A stretch of DNA of 21,503 nt from Lachnoclostridium sp. UBA7097 (GCA_002499945.1 DKYP01000094.1:1-21503), one strand, 5' to 3'. Positions 7,701 to 15,354 are shown, numbered from the stretch's first letter. Notes: generated from the letters alone by a model not told the origin. Made by a program: numbers and translations.

Positions 7701-8914
7701 TCAGTATCAGACTTTTCTTTAATTGTATCATTAATCTTCTTTATAATCTTATATTCACTACCTGTTTTATCCCATATTTGCTTTATAATTATATTTTTTG
7801 CAAGTTTTCTGGTTTTATTAGCAAGCCATCTGCCAGAAGTTTCTTTTTCAATAGCCTTTTCTAAGGATGAATCAATAGCATCAAGGATAATAATTTCATT
7901 TTCATTGATAAAATCCCTGATTACAGGCACTATCTCATCTATCTTTCCAGGCAGGACTGTATTTATACTTTCCCAGAAACCATCAGGCAATATATCCTCC
8001 ATCTTTAAATCAATACCTGCCAGCCCCTCATACAATACCCGGGATGTATTTCCATCTTTTATAAGATTTTTAAAACCATCAGAAACAATAAAATCTTTTA
8101 TAAGGTTTAATATGCTGTTATTAAAATCAACATTACTGGTACTGCCAGATAAACTGTTTACTTTCCTTTCTGATATCTGGTAAAGCAGTTCTTTTATATC
8201 CTTTTCAAATCCGCCCTCATAAATAATATTTTCAATTATCCTGATTATCTGCGGCATATCATTTGCGATTGTATTATCCAGTGCATCTTTTGTAATATTA
8301 TTAAAACTTTCTTTTACACCAGAATAAATCTCTTCCCCTAATAAAGTTTTAAAATCCAGCTGCTGGTTATTTTCCAAAAATTCCAGCAGGCATTTATTAA
8401 AATTATCATCAGAAATAAATATTGGAATTAACTGCCCTAAAACATTACAAACTGTTTCTTCATCAATTAATTCATCAAAGCTTATTACAGACAAAACATC
8501 TTCAACCAGGCAAGTAAGATTATCTGAAATAATTTTACCAGTTGTCTTTTCCAGTGCCCTTTCAAAATATCCGTCTTTGTCAAAGTCCGCAACAGACTTT
8601 CCTAAAGATTCTGATTTCCCGGCTTTTAATAAAATTTTTTTAACTTCTTCATCAAGCAATATTTTGTTTCTTTCCCCTGCCGCCAGCATTTTTTCAGGTG
8701 TAATAATCTTCTCTTCCACCAGACCAGAAATATTTTCTGCAAGTTCATCTCTGGTCCTTGCAATAACAGATTTAAACGGTTTAAATTTCCTTCCAAAAAA
8801 ATATATATTTTTAAACAAATGTGAGATTGCAATCTTATTCGTTATAAAACCTGCAATCCCTCCAAAAATAATAAATAAAACCAATGATAAAAAGTCCAGT
8901 AAATCCACGCACAC
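4799..8914 (-). CDS. Giant tandem DUF445 membrane protein
   Basis: The protein has 1371 residues, whereas DUF445 proteins usually have about 400. It reads as two DUF445 units. Unit 1 opens with a membrane segment containing GGIAGFITNKIAISHLF (18-34) and closes with RELKPLERMGIVMGAVFGI (646-664). Unit 2 opens with FALIGIITNFFAVYFLF (701-717) and closes with LDNLVLMGWMGAFFG (1331-1345). Hydrophobic spans lie near 9-30, 653-672, 691-717 and 1335-1359. Between them are two arms of about 600 residues, Asn/Ile/Lys-rich and predicted helical, with recurring short motifs. The likely picture is a membrane protein with two long helical arms. The start is GTG at 8914; an in-frame GTG at 8908 is better spaced from AGAAGG. 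It follows the anchored protein gene by 10 bases. Confidence 0.8.
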   Translation of the reverse strand: MCVDLLDFLSLVLFIIFGGIAGFITNKIAISHLFKNIYFFGRKFKPFKSVIARTRDELAENISGLVEEKIITPEKMLAAGERNKILLDEEVKKILLKAGKSESLGKSVADFDKDGYFERALEKTTGKIISDNLTCLVEDVLSVISFDELIDEETVCNVLGQLIPIFISDDNFNKCLLEFLENNQQLDFKTLLGEEIYSGVKESFNNITKDALDNTIANDMPQIIRIIENIIYEGGFEKDIKELLYQISERKVNSLSGSTSNVDFNNSILNLIKDFIVSDGFKNLIKDGNTSRVLYEGLAGIDLKMEDILPDGFWESINTVLPGKIDEIVPVIRDFINENEIIILDAIDSSLEKAIEKETSGRWLANKTRKLAKNIIIKQIWDKTGSEYKIIKKINDTIKEKSDTEIKKSVVDFINSKFRCMTVAELVNNLTDNGESSGKYIKFIYKIVRRNINKTSDNKILASIFDKMGNISLSVFLSEKNINNLYNTGKNKVLQLAGNKIMEKETAGRISDKVTVLFDKYCEKSIYSFTGGNNLHVNIEAKGICDKLTEFIIGNLYRKPVKDILGKQAVAKLAGNIANKTRGLIKKLYHEKIRDILLWFFGKKESRSFLSRGIIKFLPVKKMVNNGVREMDTDDLCNKMNDFFGRELKPLERMGIVMGAVFGIAVWAIQHYCFKSEVKNAGMLLLDFNGILPFILSILIFALIGIITNFFAVYFLFQPYEKKFGMEWFQGYICREKNKKRCADGIAVFIDDNFLGKELDLKNMLQNKVKYYSSNNFAMARNQTENNKQKITDWICKKLNCNTESIADMAAGKVYGYARENTLNEVIRKNTGGILNFSAGLLEGHTDYFAGLIAGKLPNIKLGSLIDAGKIADKSSEEIIQYIEENIFNEEYVKDIFKKMDGSFNSLKSRKITDLFNENDLCSLINGLVFSTKAKLLVEKFLNNIFETGFNKTETLGTVFGGVFKKLVNDNIDFIFDIIISEIKERINIDELSHDIVEDMKEKQKLLEKIGGYFIDLDNLIKETLILFFENDFDRLLKENEIKIKNLFRDNVFEKIFNTRIPDIINDSNKIKLDSLVNKFFEKIPEHKDTIEGMVEKAASLLFNTASRRNIRAGDLLGLLKINNSMDIYNRFATEINGVIYNAKKHLHSGNIILKDEISALLGKIITNNYLDLEISDFTRNTDREEISKQVSGIFQMALKDGTVNHYLSSCIEDMPVIYISSLINEDETSRGVNNLIKYIMENEVLEQNFENTVNGIIDILCNDGYGIFESKAAAEVFKNSLGGIAENIDKEDLRSIMDCFEFKKIICTSIENLDGSEIHNLFKSFAGKYLDNLVLMGWMGAFFGTFNIVNIMVFIYYLAWLGKELDKEGE

Positions 8915-8924
8915 ACCTTCTACC

Positions 8925-9638
8925 TTATTCCCTTGTCATATATCTTAAAAATGAAACTGCATTATCAATATTTTCTGATGTTGAAGAAATTCCTGCAACT
9001 GGACCAGGTATATAACCGCCAAGTTCTTCTATATATTTATCTGTCCCTGTAAGATATATGCCATAGTTGTACAACTTGCCGCCATCCTGCCCTTCTGTAT
9101 CTTCATCTATATATTTTGAATAGTATTTCTGTTCTTCTGGAAAGTCATTATAAAATATTAATTCTTCTTTGCTTTCTGGTTCTGAAAAACATCCTGCCTC
9201 TGCCCATTTCTGGAACTTTTCTGCTGGTGATATTACAATATCTGCCCCTCCTGTATAAAGAAGTGTCTGTAACTGCCCGTCATCTGCAACACAGAAAATA
9301 TCCACTCTTTCATGTTCTGTATCAATGTTTAATTCATCTTCTATAATTTCCGCAAACCTGGCTAACTGTTCACTTTTTACTGCATCGCCCTCTATAGCAA
9401 CTGACAGGACTGTATCCAGCTTTGAAGATTTATCATGTATAAAATACATAACACTTACTGCTATAACAACTGCTGTAATAACAAATTTTAAATAATAATC
9501 TGCAAAATACCTTCCCTTTTTACGTCCTTTAAGGTTTTTAACATATTCTGCATATGTTTCTTCAGTACGTTTTGTATAAATTTCAGATTTATCATTTTTT
9601 ATTTTTTCTTTATCTTCTTCTGAAAAATTTATTGCCAT
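8925..9638 (-). CDS. Membrane-anchored protein, unknown function
   Basis: The 237-residue protein starts at 9638, where GGAGGG lies 8 bases upstream; a longer in-frame ATG at 9671 has no such site. A charged cytoplasmic N-terminus (1-43) is followed by one membrane helix (about 50-67) and an extracytoplasmic domain of about 170 residues. That domain has a hint of a periplasmic-binding fold (LSVAIEGD near its start, ADIVISPAEKFQKWAEAGCF, and a C-terminal IDNAVSFLRYMTRE), as in proteins that lost or modified a solute-binding domain. I cannot name the family. It sits 10 bases before the giant DUF445 gene and 34 bases after the DUF6142 gene, so a role with these envelope proteins is likely. Confidence 0.7.
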   Translation of the reverse strand: MAINFSEEDKEKIKNDKSEIYTKRTEETYAEYVKNLKGRKKGRYFADYYLKFVITAVVIAVSVMYFIHDKSSKLDTVLSVAIEGDAVKSEQLARFAEIIEDELNIDTEHERVDIFCVADDGQLQTLLYTGGADIVISPAEKFQKWAEAGCFSEPESKEELIFYNDFPEEQKYYSKYIDEDTEGQDGGKLYNYGIYLTGTDKYIEELGGYIPGPVAGISSTSENIDNAVSFLRYMTRE

Positions 9639-9672
9639 AAAAGCCCTCCGTATTACTTTCCTGTAAAACACT

Positions 9673-10005
9673 TTACACCCCTAGTATATATAATATCATA
9701 TAAAGTATTATAAGAAGCCCGTTGGCCACTGAGCCTATTGTTGGAAATAATGGCCTTATATTTTCCTGGTGAAGGCTTATCCATGCCATTATAAACCCTG
9801 CGGTGCTTACCAGAAAACATGATACTCCTATAAGCCCTATACCAAGCCCTGCATTGCCAGCATCCAGACCTGATATAATACATGCCGCAGCAAATGAAAC
9901 AAATGAAATTATAGCAAGTATGGATGAAGCTATGCCAGACATAGGATGTCTTTTATCTGTTAAACGGAGTTCCCCTTTTTCTTTCTTATGTCCTTTTTTC
10001 CTCAA
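9673..10005 (-). CDS. Small DUF6142-like membrane protein
   Basis: I chose a TTG start at 10005, giving 110 residues, because GGAGG sits 6 bases upstream. The longer in-frame ATG at 10083 would overlap the VanZ-like gene by about 50 bases and has no good ribosome binding site. A basic N-terminus (RKKGHKKEKG) is followed by TDKRHPMSGIAS and three to four hydrophobic segments. The pattern SxxGFIMAWISL then NGLLIILYMILYILG recalls DUF6142, a small integral membrane family of unknown role in Clostridia. It is the second gene of the VanZ-DUF445 run. Confidence 0.7.
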   Translation of the reverse strand: MRKKGHKKEKGELRLTDKRHPMSGIASSILAIISFVSFAAACIISGLDAGNAGLGIGLIGVSCFLVSTAGFIMAWISLHQENIRPLFPTIGSVANGLLIILYMILYILGV

Positions 10006-10031
10006 TTTAATCCTCCATGCCGCCCTGGCGG

Positions 10032-10502
10032 TTAATGCTTCTTTTTCTCTGTAAATATATGCATAATCCCTATACATATACAAAACAATATATAACCAAG
10101 AAATCCTCCTGTTGTATTTAATATAACATCATCTATATCACATGAACCAAGTTTTGAAACAAGCTGTATAAATTCAACTGTCACTGAACAAAGAAAACTT
10201 AAAAATGTAACTTTAAATATATTTCTCTGTTTATTAGATAAAATTGGCAGTACAAAACCAAATGGCATAAAACAGGCAACATTTCCAAAAAGATTGATTA
10301 TAACATTAAAACTTCCGATTTCCTTGCTGTAATTTATATATCTCTTAATTTCTGCCAGTGGTTCCAGGTTATAATGGTATGTGTCTTTTGGAATCCTTCC
10401 AAACTGCTCGCTGAAAAATAAAAAGTAAACCATAACAATTAAATATATAACAAATAAAATCCATGAAAAAAACCTGATTATTTTTTTATGCTTTTTCTTC
10501 AC
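10032..10502 (-). CDS. VanZ-like family membrane protein
   Basis: The 156-residue protein begins with GTG at 10502, supported by GGGGGA 6-7 bases upstream; the longer reading from 10532 lacks a site. It has about four membrane segments and the family hallmark near its C-terminus, CDIDDVILNTTGGFLGY, preceded by VTVEFIQL. A NLEPLAEIKRYI segment in the loop after the first helix is also typical. VanZ-like proteins are linked in some bacteria to low-level teicoplanin resistance, but most have no known function and no van genes are present here. It is the first gene of the run leading to the giant DUF445 gene. Confidence 0.88.
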   Translation of the reverse strand: MKKKHKKIIRFFSWILFVIYLIVMVYFLFFSEQFGRIPKDTYHYNLEPLAEIKRYINYSKEIGSFNVIINLFGNVACFMPFGFVLPILSNKQRNIFKVTFLSFLCSVTVEFIQLVSKLGSCDIDDVILNTTGGFLGYILFCICIGIMHIFTEKKKH

Positions 10503-10515
10503 AATAATCCCCCAT

Positions 10516-10530
10516 GCTATTTTTAATAGC
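10516..10530 (-). promoter_or_regulatory. Small hairpin just upstream of the vanZ-like ribosome binding site
   Basis: GCTATT-AAA-AATAGC forms a perfect 6-bp stem with a 3-base loop, ending 3-4 bases before the GGGGGA site of the VanZ-like gene. It could affect translation or simply shield the leader. It is too short to be certain. Confidence 0.3.
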
Positions 10531-10554
10531 ACAAATTAAAACTTTGCCTGCTTT

Positions 10555-10592
10555 CTACAAAAACTGACAGCGCCGGTTTTGCCAGCACTGCC
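10555..10592 (-). terminator. Intrinsic terminator after pheT
   Basis: In the minus-strand RNA an 11-bp stem forms between 10592-10582 and 10576-10566 (GGCAGUGCUGG with CCGGCGCUGUC, several G-U pairs), with a CAAAA loop. It is followed by AGUUUUUG. It lies about 45 bases past the pheT stop and ends the pheST transcript. A possible promoter lies just before it. Confidence 0.7.
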
Positions 10593-10600
10593 TTTTATTT

Positions 10601-10629
10601 ATTATATACCAATGTTTATTTTTCGTAAA
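10601..10629 (-). promoter_or_regulatory. Possible promoter between pheT and its terminator
   Basis: TTTACG (10624-10629) is 17 bases from a perfect TATAAT (10601-10606) on the minus strand. The predicted start near 10594 would place the terminator hairpin at the very 5' end of the RNA, before the VanZ-like operon. No stronger promoter was seen for that operon. Confidence 0.4.
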
Positions 10630-10636
10630 GTAAAAT

Positions 10637-13072
10637 TTACTGACGTAGTGTGACTTCTTTTGCAGCAAGTGATGAAATTATTTTATCCATTACTTTTCCT
10701 GCTTCTTCATCAGTAAGTGTCCTGTCAGATGCCCTGAATACTATTTTATATGCAAGTGATTTGTAACCTTTAAGAATCTGTGAACCTTCATATATATCAA
10801 AAAGTTCATAAGACTCAAGGATTTTGCCGCCCCTTTTCCTTATAATTTCTTCAATTTCACCCGCCGTTACATCTTTTCTCATACTAAGGCTTATATCACG
10901 TGTAATTGCCGGGAATTTAGGCACACCTTTATATTTAACAGTGTAAGAAGGCATTTCCATTACTGTTTTTAAATCAATTACTGCTATATAAGTTCTTTCG
11001 CCAATTTCAAAGTTTTTCTGTACTACAGGATGCACTTCCCCAAGATATGCAATTTCCTTTCCATTGTAAATTACATCTGCCTGCCTGCCCGGATGAAGAT
11101 ATTTCCTGCTGCCCGGCTTATACTCTGTTATACCATCAAGTCCAAGCTTTTTAAGGACAGCCTCCACTACACCTTTCATTGTAAAGAAATCACCAGCACC
11201 ATACATTCCAAATGCCAGCATTGTACGTTCATCTGGAAGTTCTGTTAATGGAAGTTCCTTTGGAATATATATATTAGCTATTTCATACAGGCGCACATTT
11301 TTATTTCTTCTGTTATAATTATTGGCAAGTGATGAAAGCATGCCGCCAAGGGCTGAAGTACGCATTACGCTGTAATCCTCGCCAAGCGGATTGCTTATAC
11401 GTATACTTTTTCTTAAAATATCATCTTCATCAAGACAGAGTTTGTCATAAACTTTCGGGCTTTCAAATGAATATGTCATTCCTTCACAGAAACCATATGC
11501 TTCAGCTGTTGTCCTTGCAATCTTTTCCATTTTAAGCTTACCAGTAAGCCCGCCTGTTGTTGCTGTGCTTTTTGGAAGTGTTACAGGTATCTTATCATAT
11601 CCATAGAAACGTGCAACTTCTTCTGCAAGGTCTGCAAGGCGCTCTAAATCCTGCCTCCATGTAGGCACTGTAACAGTTTTTCCCTCTTTATCAACTATTA
11701 AATCTATTTTTTCAAAATACCCTGTCATTTCTTCTTCTGGAATATCTGTTCCAAGAAGTGCATTAATTTTATCTGCATCATATGGTATTACTACAGGTTC
11801 TTTTTTAACTGGGTAAATGTCAACAGCGCCCCCTACAACTTCACCTGCGCCAAGTTCTTCCACAAGCTGGCATGCACGGTCCATAGCTTCCATTGCATTA
11901 TTTGGGTCAAGCCCCTTTTCAAATTTAGCCTGTGCATCTGTGCGCATCCCCAGTTTCTTGCCTGAAAGGCGTATATTAGTCCCGTCAAATGTTGCTGCTT
12001 CAAAAAGCATTGTAGTTACATTATCTGTAATCATGGAGTTTTCGCCGCCCATAATACCCGCAAGCCCTATAGGTTTTTTGCCATCACAAATCATAAGCAT
12101 TGTATCATCAAGCTCACGTTCCTGCCCGTCAAGTGTTGTGAATTTCTCACCTGCATTTGCTTTCCTTACTACAATTTTCCTGTCTTCAATAGTATCAAGG
12201 TCATATGCATGCATAGGCTGTGCATACTCTTCCATAACATAATTTGTAATGTCAACTATATTGTTAATCGGTCTTATACCGACAGATGCTAAGCGTCTTT
12301 GCATCCATTCTGGTGAAGGCGCAAGTTTTATATTTTTCACTACCCTTGCTGTATACCTTGGACAAAGTTCTGGATTTTCCACTTCTACTTTAATATAATT
12401 ATTGACATCTTCATTATTGCCAGTCTTTGCCACTACAGGAGGTACAAATTTCTTTCCAAATGTCGCTGCTGCCTCACGTGCTATGCCTAGTACACCAAAA
12501 CAGTCAACACGGTTTGATGTAATCTCATATTCAAATACAACATCGTGAAGCCCAAGGAGCCCTATTGCATCAGAACCAATTTCTGCACCAGCATATGCAG
12601 GGTTGTCACTAAGAATATATATGCCATCAGGGTCTGCATCAGGATACATATTGGAATTAGAACCAAGTTCTTCTATGGAACACATCATTCCATAAGACTC
12701 AACTCCGCGCAGTTTGCCCTTCTTAATCTTAAAACCATCTTCTGATTCCCCGTCCTTATGTGAACTTGCAACATGCCCGCCTTCAAGGACTACTGGCACT
12801 TTCTGCCCTTCTTTTACATTTGGCGCACCTGTTACAATCTGTACTTCTGTTCCTTCTTCATCAATCTGCACCTGGCATACAACAAGTTTATCTGCATCAG
12901 GATGCTTTTCTATTTTATTAATTCTGCCAACTATTATTTTATCAAGGTTTTTGTCAAACTCCTTATACCCCTCAACCTTTGTGCCAGATAATGTCATTGC
13001 ATCAGTATACTCCTGTGCACTGCATCCAAGGTCTGGCACATATGCCTTTATCCATGATAATGATGTATCCAT
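10637..13072 (-). CDS. pheT: Phenylalanine--tRNA ligase beta subunit
   Basis: This 811-residue subunit pairs with PheS as an alpha2-beta2 enzyme that charges tRNA-Phe. The N-terminal tRNA-binding OB domain is clear (KIIVGRINKIEKHPDADKL near 44-62, then VQIVTGAPNVKEGQKVPVV). The B3/B4 editing region follows (MQRRLASVGIRPINNIVDIT near 258-277), then the B5 domain and a catalytic-like core. A C-terminal ferredoxin-fold anticodon-binding domain occupies about the last 95 residues (FPAITRDISLSM to the end). The length is normal. ATG at 13072 has GGAGGG 5 bases upstream and lies 15 bases after pheS, so both genes share the T-box-controlled transcript. Confidence 0.97.
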   Translation of the reverse strand: MDTSLSWIKAYVPDLGCSAQEYTDAMTLSGTKVEGYKEFDKNLDKIIVGRINKIEKHPDADKLVVCQVQIDEEGTEVQIVTGAPNVKEGQKVPVVLEGGHVASSHKDGESEDGFKIKKGKLRGVESYGMMCSIEELGSNSNMYPDADPDGIYILSDNPAYAGAEIGSDAIGLLGLHDVVFEYEITSNRVDCFGVLGIAREAAATFGKKFVPPVVAKTGNNEDVNNYIKVEVENPELCPRYTARVVKNIKLAPSPEWMQRRLASVGIRPINNIVDITNYVMEEYAQPMHAYDLDTIEDRKIVVRKANAGEKFTTLDGQERELDDTMLMICDGKKPIGLAGIMGGENSMITDNVTTMLFEAATFDGTNIRLSGKKLGMRTDAQAKFEKGLDPNNAMEAMDRACQLVEELGAGEVVGGAVDIYPVKKEPVVIPYDADKINALLGTDIPEEEMTGYFEKIDLIVDKEGKTVTVPTWRQDLERLADLAEEVARFYGYDKIPVTLPKSTATTGGLTGKLKMEKIARTTAEAYGFCEGMTYSFESPKVYDKLCLDEDDILRKSIRISNPLGEDYSVMRTSALGGMLSSLANNYNRRNKNVRLYEIANIYIPKELPLTELPDERTMLAFGMYGAGDFFTMKGVVEAVLKKLGLDGITEYKPGSRKYLHPGRQADVIYNGKEIAYLGEVHPVVQKNFEIGERTYIAVIDLKTVMEMPSYTVKYKGVPKFPAITRDISLSMRKDVTAGEIEEIIRKRGGKILESYELFDIYEGSQILKGYKSLAYKIVFRASDRTLTDEEAGKVMDKIISSLAAKEVTLRQ

Positions 13073-13087
13073 TTTAGCCCTCCATAA

Positions 13088-14107
13088 TTAGAATTGTTTA
13101 AGAAAACGTGTATCATTTTCATATAACAGCCTCATATCGTCAATTTCATATTTAAATAGCGCAATACGTTCAAGCCCCACACCAAATGCAAAACCTGAAT
13201 ATTCTTCCGGGTCAATGCCGCTCATTTCAAGCACATGCGGGTGCACCATGCCACAGCCAAGTATCTCAACCCAGCCTGAGCCTTTACAGAAACGGCATCC
13301 CTTGCCGCCACATTTAAAACATGAAACATCTACTTCCGCACTTGGCTCTGTAAACTGGAAATGGTGGGGCCTGAATTTAATCCTTGTATCTTCACCAAAA
13401 AGCCTTTTGGCAAATTCCTGCAATGTACCTTTAAGGTCTGCAAATGTAATGCCTTTATCTACCACAAGCCCTTCTATCTGGTGGAATGTAGGCGAATGTG
13501 TTGCATCCATCTCATCAGAGCGGAAAACCCTGCCTGGCGCTATCATCCTTATTGGAAGCTTTCCTTTCTCCATTTCATGCACCTGCACAGAAGAAGTCTG
13601 TGTACGCAGAAGAATATCCTGTGTAATATAAAATGTATCCTGTTCATCCTTGGCAGGGTGGTTTGCAGGAATATTTAACGCTTCAAAGTTATAATAATCT
13701 TTCTCAATCTCCGGTCCTTCAACAACCTGGTAGCCCATCCCAATAAATATATCTTCCACTTCTTCAAGGGTTATATTGTTTGGATGGCGGTGTCCTTCTG
13801 CAAGCTTTGTTCCTGGAAGTGTAATATCAATTTTCTCACTTGCAAGCTTTTCTTCAAGAAGTGCTTTCTCAAATTCCCTTTTCTTTGTTTCAAGCTTCTC
13901 ATCAATCCTTGCCCTGGCTTCATTTACCATCTGCCCTGCCTTTGGCCTTTCCTCCGGTGCAAGGTCTTTCATAGATTTAAGCAGGGAAGTAAGCTCACCC
14001 TTCTTTCCTAAAAAGGCAACCTTAATATCATTCAGCTTATCAAGCTGTTCTGCCATATCAATCTGTTCAATGGCATTGTCCATGATTTTCTTTAATTTGT
14101 CTTTCAT
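13088..14107 (-). CDS. pheS: Phenylalanine--tRNA ligase alpha subunit
   Basis: This is the 339-residue catalytic subunit of phenylalanyl-tRNA synthetase. An N-terminal coiled coil (about 1-90) that contacts tRNA is followed by the class II core. Visible are DEQDTFY near 154-160, motif 2 with RVFRSDEMDATHSPTFHQIEG split around 193-213, a Cys cluster (C263, C266, C271, C274), and motif 3 GFAFGVGLERIAL (305-317). Length and motifs agree with Bacillus-type PheS. The ATG at 14107 has GAGG 6 bases upstream. Expression should be controlled by the T-box leader directly upstream. Confidence 0.97.
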   Translation of the reverse strand: MKDKLKKIMDNAIEQIDMAEQLDKLNDIKVAFLGKKGELTSLLKSMKDLAPEERPKAGQMVNEARARIDEKLETKKREFEKALLEEKLASEKIDITLPGTKLAEGHRHPNNITLEEVEDIFIGMGYQVVEGPEIEKDYYNFEALNIPANHPAKDEQDTFYITQDILLRTQTSSVQVHEMEKGKLPIRMIAPGRVFRSDEMDATHSPTFHQIEGLVVDKGITFADLKGTLQEFAKRLFGEDTRIKFRPHHFQFTEPSAEVDVSCFKCGGKGCRFCKGSGWVEILGCGMVHPHVLEMSGIDPEEYSGFAFGVGLERIALFKYEIDDMRLLYENDTRFLKQF

Positions 14108-14178
14108 AATTTACCTCATTTCCAAGCAGGATAAAAATTTCCTGCCTTATTCTTTTATCCAGGATGTTTCCTAAAGCA

Positions 14179-14215
14179 AAAAAGAAAAAAAGCCCCTGCC
14201 GTATAAACGGCAGGG
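14179..14215 (-). terminator. T-box leader terminator
   Basis: In the minus-strand RNA, CCCUGCCG (14215-14208) pairs perfectly with CGGCAGGG (14201-14194) around a UUUAUA loop, followed by GCUUUUUUUCUUUU. Its 5' arm shares CCCUG with the antiterminator, which is the switching element of the T-box. Confidence 0.92.
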
Positions 14216-14479
14216 ACGTAAATTCCGCGGTACCACCCTGTTTCCTACAGCCTGCCAGCACAATTCCTGCTGTACATACTGGCAGCCATAAACTCTTATT
14301 ATACATATAACGCCCGCAAAACGTCATTCCCTACACAGCCAGGTCCAGCCTTCAGGAATGCAGCTCCCATGTGAAATTCCAGCATACATATCCTAAGGGT
14401 GCTTACAGCCGGTGACACCCCCTCTCTTAAAAGATAAACTGCATGCCTTGCCAGGCAAAACCTGCCTGCATGTTCAAAG
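14180..14479 (-). ncRNA. T-box riboswitch leader of pheST (UUC specifier)
   Basis: The minus-strand leader carries the canonical T-box GGGTGGTACCGCG (complement at 14226-14238). The base of Stem I pairs ATGCAG with CTGCAT around 14440 and 14362. Its internal loop has AGAGAG on one side and, on the other, GAATTTCAC with UUC at 14373-14375 followed by A, fitting a Phe specifier. A Stem III-like CTGCCAG/CTGGCAG pair comes before the T-box. CAGGG before the T-box can pair with CCCTG at 14211-14216 (antiterminator), which competes with the terminator hairpin. Uncharged tRNA-Phe would therefore turn the operon on. The leader fills most of the 450-base gap upstream of pheS. Confidence 0.93.
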
Positions 14480-14485
14480 CCTTTA

Positions 14486-14513
14486 ATAATATATACTTTA
14501 CTGATAACCACAA
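14486..14513 (-). promoter_or_regulatory. Probable pheST promoter
   Basis: TTGTGG (14508-14513) and TATTAT (14486-14491) are 16 bases apart on the minus strand. Initiation near 14479 would start the RNA just before the T-box Stem I. The -35 is weak. A second candidate (TTGCAT/TAGAAT) lies further upstream, near 14530-14558. Confidence 0.45.
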
Positions 14514-14558
14514 TTATCTAAAAAAACTAATAACAGGAGATATTCTAACATATAAATA

Positions 14559-15251
14559 CTAAATATGCAACACAATTTTTTCTCCTAGTTCCATAAAATA
14601 AAAACAGCCTGTATATAAACCTCTTTCATATAATGTCCCTATTATCTCTTGCATACGCAAGTCTGCCTGGTGGTAAACACGTCTGTCCGGCCATGGCAGT
14701 CCCTCAATGTATTCTTTCTGGCGGCTGTCAAGCAAAGACAGGATTTTTTCATAACCACACTGGTTTTTTCTCTTTATTATTCCAAAATCACAAGAAACAT
14801 AAGCTGTGTTTCTGCCATTCTGGAAACATTTTTCCGCAATATAATTAGAAAAACCTGTTTTTCCCATCAAACCATACTCTTTCACTTTCCATGAAATCCC
14901 GCTGTAATCCTTCTCTGTTACAACTTTTCCACAAAAACTTTTCCTCCCGTATTTACCAAGCTTTTCCATATATACAATCTTATCTTTTACAGATGCCTTG
15001 CCTGGTTCTTCCACAAGAATCACTTTTTCCTCAAGAAGATATCCCCATACAGTTTTCTGGATTTTATCAAACGGGACAGGATATTCCAGTTTTTCTTTTA
15101 TATATTTTACTGTATACCCCTTGTCTGCAAGATGGCATATTGCACTTCCAGCTGCCATGTCAAAAGCAAAACCTGATAATGCATTTTCAAAATATTTATT
15201 ATCCATAATATCTAAGCAACCAATATTGCATACAGCCATTATTTTTACCAT
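14559..15251 (-). CDS. Hypothetical protein
   Basis: I do not recognise a characterised family. From ATG at 15251 the protein has 230 residues, is soluble and of mixed alpha/beta character. Near the N-terminus it has YFENALSGFAFDMAAGSAI, then HLADKGYTVKYIKEKLEYP, which reads like a helix-turn-helix-style segment. The C-terminal part has GLPWPDRRVYHQADLRMQEI and ends in a short hydrophobic strand. The ATG at 15299 is excluded if the promoter is right, since transcription would begin near 15298. The start at 15251 has only a weak AGGCAG site; ATG at 15206 is another option. The gene has its own promoter and sits alone between manC and the pheST leader. Confidence 0.65.
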   Translation of the reverse strand: MVKIMAVCNIGCLDIMDNKYFENALSGFAFDMAAGSAICHLADKGYTVKYIKEKLEYPVPFDKIQKTVWGYLLEEKVILVEEPGKASVKDKIVYMEKLGKYGRKSFCGKVVTEKDYSGISWKVKEYGLMGKTGFSNYIAEKCFQNGRNTAYVSCDFGIIKRKNQCGYEKILSLLDSRQKEYIEGLPWPDRRVYHQADLRMQEIIGTLYERGLYTGCFYFMELGEKIVLHI

Positions 15252-15304
15252 AACTGCCTGCAAAAACCAATTCTGATAATTCTTATAATATAAATACAAT
15301 AAAA

Positions 15305-15333
15305 AGTTTAATATTACTTAGCATAATTGTCAA
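15305..15333 (-). promoter_or_regulatory. Promoter of the hypothetical gene
   Basis: On the minus strand a perfect TTGACA (15328-15333) is followed after 17 bases by TAAACT (15305-15310). It lies between the manC stop and the hypothetical gene, with an expected start near 15298. Confidence 0.65.
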
Positions 15334-15354
15334 TATAAAATGCAACTTATCCGT

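Noticed and set aside
5538..8183. Plus-strand open frames of 275-278 codons opposite the giant DUF445 gene (5538-6374 and 7356-8183)
   Set aside because: They are antisense to a clear long gene, have Ser/Phe/Leu-rich compositions expected from a reversed Lys/Asn/Ile-rich coding sequence, and resemble no family I know.
9673..10083. The longer 136-residue start for the DUF6142-like protein
   Set aside because: It would overlap the VanZ-like gene by about 50 bases without a ribosome binding site, whereas TTG at 10005 has GGAGG at good spacing.
10032..10502. Glycopeptide resistance gene
   Set aside because: The protein is VanZ-like, but no vanHAX or regulator genes are present, and the family is widespread with no resistance role in most species.
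14067..14511. Minus-strand frames in the pheS leader (14067-14327 and 14299-14511)
   Set aside because: They coincide with the T-box structure and terminator and show no protein-like pattern.
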